Shown piece by piece: positions 32,901-34,135 of a DNA stretch of 34,135 bases. Source of the DNA: Lingula anatina (taxonomy: Eukaryota; Brachiopoda; Lingulata; Lingulida; Lingulidae). Under the pieces are notes generated by a model. That model was not told the origin of the DNA. It saw only the letters and a program-made list of their open reading frames with translations, and made no database searches. The position numbers and the translations under genes are program-made. The stretch's first letter is position 1, and every line of letters begins with the position of its first letter. The DNA lies in NCBI RefSeq assembly GCF_001039355.2, contig NW_019773792.1, forward strand, positions 1-34,135. The letters are read 5' to 3'.

Positions 32901-33049
32901 CCTCTCCGGTGTCAGGGTGGACTAACTTCAAATAGACGTCTCGAAAAAGCCACATAGAGTTTGGAAACACCCTGCGAAGTGCCCCCATATCTTCTGTAAC
33001 CTCCTCATTTTCTTTTACCCGAATTTTACCAATAACGTCAGTAAGGACT
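23826..33049 (-). CDS. Guanylate-binding protein (GBP family), 3' part, eight exons, one in-frame stop
   Basis: GBPs are dynamin-like large GTPases; in vertebrates they act in cell-autonomous defence. Exons on the minus strand: 33049-32869, 32695-32443, 32318-32164, 29764-29691, 29446-29307, 27940-27636, 27376-27194, 23933-23826. All junctions are GT..AG and in phase, giving 465 codons. Counting within this part, residues 28-40 (FPNSMWLFRDVYL) hold the GBP G4 motif, LFRD in place of the usual TLRD, and ITGDQLATMLQHYV opens the helical domain. The rest is the helical stalk and a charged coiled-coil end. No C-terminal CaaX prenylation motif is present; the product ends FSIKD. The P-loop half of the GTPase domain lies beyond the right edge. 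A TAA at 27749-27747 interrupts exon six of this set, which would remove about 133 residues. Everything else is intact, so this is either a young pseudogene, a truncated form or a sequence error. Confidence 0.9.
24461..24811 (+). other. 116-codon ORF with one hydrophobic segment, unrecognised
   Basis: It lies antisense inside the last GBP intron. The translation has a hydrophobic stretch (HLVILLVILLETICWYLVGF) that could span a membrane, then a basic Cys-containing tail. No family is recognised, and the opposite strand is open for 83 codons too. Its end (24715-24800) recurs in inverted form at 26562-26640, so this is more likely a repeat element than a gene. Confidence 0.2.
24710..24805 (+). 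repeat. Inverted repeat arm 1
   Basis: The sequence from TGGCTCTGTGGATGGAAAAA through GAGAGTGCAAGTTAGGGAG to GGTACATGTACCATTAAGAT matches, with few changes, the reverse complement of 26550-26640. The arms are about 1.8 kb apart. Confidence 0.85.
25095..25250. repeat. Pair of repeats with a GTGNCAGTGCCAC palindrome core
   Basis: CATAGATTGTGACAGTGCCA (from about 25095) and CATAGGTTGTGGCAGTGCCA (from about 25204) are direct copies about 108 bp apart. Each is centred on an imperfect or perfect GTGGCAGTGCCAC palindrome. The flanks share less. Confidence 0.6.
25650..26370. repeat. Large direct duplication built from GATCGTTCGCGATC-type subunits
   Basis: Two copies, roughly 25736-26053 and 26102-26366, have the shared core offset by 366 bp (ATCAGCAGGAG at 25801 and 26167). 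Each core repeats subunits of the form GAGATCGTTCGCGATCCGAG, then GACGAAAAGGCAATTTTCAT. Both copies end in a pyrimidine-rich part with CTCCCTCCCCCGC. The subunits also occur upstream from about 25655. Confidence 0.85.
26550..26640 (-). repeat. Inverted repeat arm 2
   Basis: This is the reverse complement of 24710-24805: TGGCTCTGTGGATGGAAAAA, GAGAGTGCAAGTTAGGGAG and GGTACATGTACCATTCAGAT all occur in order on the minus strand. Similarity stops sharply on both sides. Confidence 0.85.
27194..27376 (-). CDS. GBP exon g: C-terminal coiled coil
   Basis: It has 61 codons, phase 0 at both ends, reading EICRLEMEEVAAKRQRDILE and continuing with high Lys, Glu and Gln and heptad-like spacing to ENLEK. 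The donor is GTTAGG, somewhat unusual in its third base. Confidence 0.9.
27636..27940 (-). CDS. GBP exon f: helical stalk with an in-frame TAA
   Basis: It has 101 codons after a split Val. RRYCEKVFKELLDGLKQHL and YLQQAIGPMKLDVLRERLQS match the GBP segment that precedes the C-terminal coiled coil. A TAA at 27749-27747 lies between LKSD and DRLKESY. The frame is open on both sides and both splice sites are good (acceptor TTGTAG, donor GTAGGC). Confidence 0.88.
28087..28404 (+). pseudogene. Non-LTR retrotransposon (LINE) reverse transcriptase, C-terminal remnant
   Basis: The + strand reads RMMRIPWTDRKTN, then RSLFNKIRKRQANFFGHIMR, GKRSRGRQREN and WMGLETTVDLLRATRD, then a TGA (28360-28362), DVWRDMIANAGTE and a final TGA (28402-28404). 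This is the typical C-terminal tail of LINE endonuclease/reverse-transcriptase proteins ('L..I..RQ..FFGHI.R', 'GRR.RGR', 'DRD.WR.L'). The clade may be RTE-like, but I am not sure. The copy is 5' truncated, as LINE insertions usually are. The first TGA replaces a codon that is Arg in relatives, as expected of CGA to TGA decay. Confidence 0.8.
28789..29110 (-). pseudogene. Tc1/mariner transposase remnant in a GBP intron
   Basis: The minus strand reads, with frame changes, a weak 'MVWG' region, VVIGNLIAGFYISVL, then MFQHD and HWPAQFLDHSLMKNVWDIL. These match the Tc1 order GN(L/M)..Y...L, FQQDNAP.H and WPAQSPDLNPIE.LW.. in which the second and third acidic catalytic residues lie. Frameshifts and lost residues show it is dead. 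Terminal inverted repeats were not located. Confidence 0.75.
29307..29446 (-). CDS. GBP exon e: helical stalk
   Basis: It has 46 codons between split codons, with SLMSIHDAVMDNIQNELKRQ and LNERLFNDFNARI. It is amphipathic and helix-forming. The acceptor CTTTTCAG and donor GTGAGG are strong. Confidence 0.88.
29691..29764 (-). CDS. GBP exon d: short helical exon
   Basis: It encodes 24 codons plus two bases: KAITKACIREYEIFPLEERD and on to DDPK. It joins exon c in phase 0 and exon e in phase 2. The acceptor is ATTTAG and the donor GTAAGA. The call rests on phase and splice sites more than on similarity. Confidence 0.82.
31010..31029. repeat. (TC)n microsatellite
   Basis: About ten TC units followed by TGTATGTGTGTG. 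Confidence 0.9.
31120..31765 (-). pseudogene. Tc1/mariner transposase remnant, longer copy
   Basis: On the minus strand, in three frames, one reads parts from the linker before the catalytic core to the C terminus. They are QRHTDCSQYRNWTMAMW, ILTDEFWFCL, DGRVL, VWEDSRTELKVIDGNLTDHR, LDELGRRLYN and VIELRETLMEK, then a stop and RRIPQ. The order matches Tc1 family transposases (W....W..V...DE..F, DGR, RTEL..I.GNLT..RY, LGRR, LQ.L...L...W..IPQ). It has several frameshifts and stops and so is inactive. It differs from the copy at 28.9 kb, so they are separate insertions. Confidence 0.8.
32164..32318 (-). CDS. GBP exon c: first helices of the middle domain
   Basis: It has 51 codons after a split Gly. 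GDQLATMLQHYVQAVNDPDD with PVIKSAW corresponds to the well-conserved GBP helix 'L..YV.AIN.G..P....A'. The acceptor is TTTTGTAG and the donor GTACGA. Confidence 0.92.
32443..32695 (-). CDS. GBP exon b: end of GTPase domain and linker
   Basis: It has 84 codons, phase 0 in, phase 1 out. It includes VILRAFEQVEAFVLPSPGDE, in the place of the GBP guanine-cap region, and RPKFNERMGEFIEYILSAVE with KKGIAVNSKIT leading into the helical domain. The acceptor is CCAG and the donor GTACGG. Confidence 0.9.
32869..33049 (-). CDS. GBP exon a: end of GTPase domain with G4 motif
   Basis: It encodes 60 codons after one shared base. It contains VLTDVIGKI, FPNSMWLFRDVYLKL and the TPSDYVKEV that matches the GBP 'E(I/M)TP.EYL' segment. 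The donor is GTGAGT. Two adjacent AGs make the acceptor ambiguous by two bases. Confidence 0.9.
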
Positions 33050-34053
33050 CTAAATACAAAATAAATTCTTCTTTTGTATATTTTAGAAAAGTGACCAGTG
33101 GATCTTCATCATAAACTTGCAGAATAAAAAATGTGCTACTCAAAAGAACTAAGGCAACACCCGCAATTTTAGGAAAAAAAAGTTTGACCCATGTTTATTA
33201 TTTGGCCAAGAAAATAATTTCTGCTTGTTTATTTACGGTGTGTGATGCTAGTAATTGACAGCCACGAGTGAGTGAGGAGCGGGGAGTGTTTTGTAGAGTA
33301 AATGAGTTGATTGGCATGTTGATATGTACTTATACAACTCCATGCAATGTAAACGGAGAGAAGGCTGCTCCAGATTGAAAGAGGTAAAGAGAAAAACGAA
33401 TAGAAACGGCGCGGAAATCAACTGGAAAGTGGTTCATAAATAAGATGAAAGAATAGTAAAGAGTAGTAGCTTCTACCTAGCGTGACAACTTAAGATATTG
33501 ACAAAAAAAAAAAAAAAAAAAAAAAACGTTTGACAGCACTAATCTTGTCAGAAATAGAGGGAACAATCTCCGGACATAACTACACAATCAAGCACATAGT
33601 ATCCGGAAAGGTGATTGGACAAACAGAAATGAAAGGTAAGAAAATTTATTTAGGAGATTATTGTTGAAAACACGTTTGCAATATTTACATGACTTTATTG
33701 TAGCCAGCTACACTTTCGAATATCATCTAGTAATGTAGTTTTACAAAGGCTGAACAATGCAAACTGGACATTATCTAAACAGTTTCACCAGAGGTCAGGA
33801 ATTTGTGGTGCAAAACTTCAATAGCCGATATTTGCGTTGACACTGCAAAGTGTAAGACAGTACCAGAATTTTTAGTCCCTTATTCTTCATGTCGAGAAGC
33901 AAAATAAATTTGGTTGCTACTTCCTTACATAATTTCAAAAGTGCCGTCAATGTAGGAAGGAGAATAGAAAAACGACCAGAAGTCGCCTTTAAACGTTTAT
34001 CCTATCAGAAAAGCACAGCAGGACTAGTGAATACATTTAAGCCCAAAACATTA

Positions 34054-34056
<3 letters not shown>
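33050..34056. other. Upstream GBP intron and unassigned sequence
   Basis: No further GBP exon is recognisable to the right of 33049, so this must be intron sequence of the same gene up to the edge or to a gap. It contains a 24-bp poly(A) (33503-33526). A + strand ORF from 33889 (MSRSKINLVATSLHNF...) is unrecognised and ends in the terminal poly(A). Confidence 0.5.
33503..33526. repeat. Poly(A) tract, 24 bp
   Basis: An uninterrupted A run in non-coding DNA. No retroposon body was recognised before it. Confidence 0.9.
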
Positions 34057-34109
<53 letters not shown>

Positions 34110-34135
34110 AAAAAAAAAAAAAAAAAAAAAAAAAA
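34057..34135. repeat. Terminal poly(A) tract, 79 bp
   Basis: A run of A with a single T at 34108 reaches the last base of the window. It may be a genuine homopolymer, a retroposon tail or a place where assembly stopped. Confidence 0.95.

Overview
This is animal (metazoan) nuclear DNA: AT-rich, split genes with GT..AG introns, long microsatellites and minisatellites, and decayed Tc1/mariner and LINE copies. The species cannot be fixed from the sequence. An invertebrate, perhaps marine, is my best guess, from the gene families and the repeat style. All three genes I could assemble lie on the minus strand, so the window reads right to left. One N (17501) and a poly(A)-rich right end suggest draft assembly.

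Layout. (1) 1-1189: the 5' part of an unrecognised secreted or membrane protein. Three exons that agree in phase give a signal peptide followed by a Thr/Ser/Pro/Glu-rich region with a decapeptide repeat; the gene leaves the window at base 1. (2) 1190-6261: promoter-like DNA, then non-coding DNA with homopolymers and a 98-bp duplication. (3) 6262-16781: a complete seven-exon orthologue of ZMYND19, predicted 230 aa, with a MYND zinc finger. Its 8.2-kb first intron is packed with minisatellites (37 bp, 42/44 bp, 42 bp, 91 bp). (4) 16782-23825: a CpG- and motif-rich ZMYND19 promoter, then about 7 kb with no recognised gene, holding AT microsatellites, an 82-bp repeat array, promoter-like orphan segments and a Tc1 remnant. 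(5) 23826-33049: the last eight coding exons of a guanylate-binding protein (GBP), from the end of the large GTPase domain to the C terminus. An in-frame TAA interrupts the sixth of these exons. Its introns hold two Tc1/mariner remnants, a LINE reverse-transcriptase tail and several unexplained repeats. The 5' exons with the P-loop lie beyond the right edge.

The genes have no evident joint function: ZMYND19 is a conserved MYND-finger adaptor, GBPs are interferon-type defence GTPases in vertebrates, and the left gene looks like a secreted mucin-like protein. No new multi-gene system was found. The most useful observations are the reconstructed signal-peptide gene, the GBP stop codon, the triplicated splice acceptor in ZMYND19, the HNH-like motif in ZMYND19, and the paired or inverted repeats in the GBP intron.
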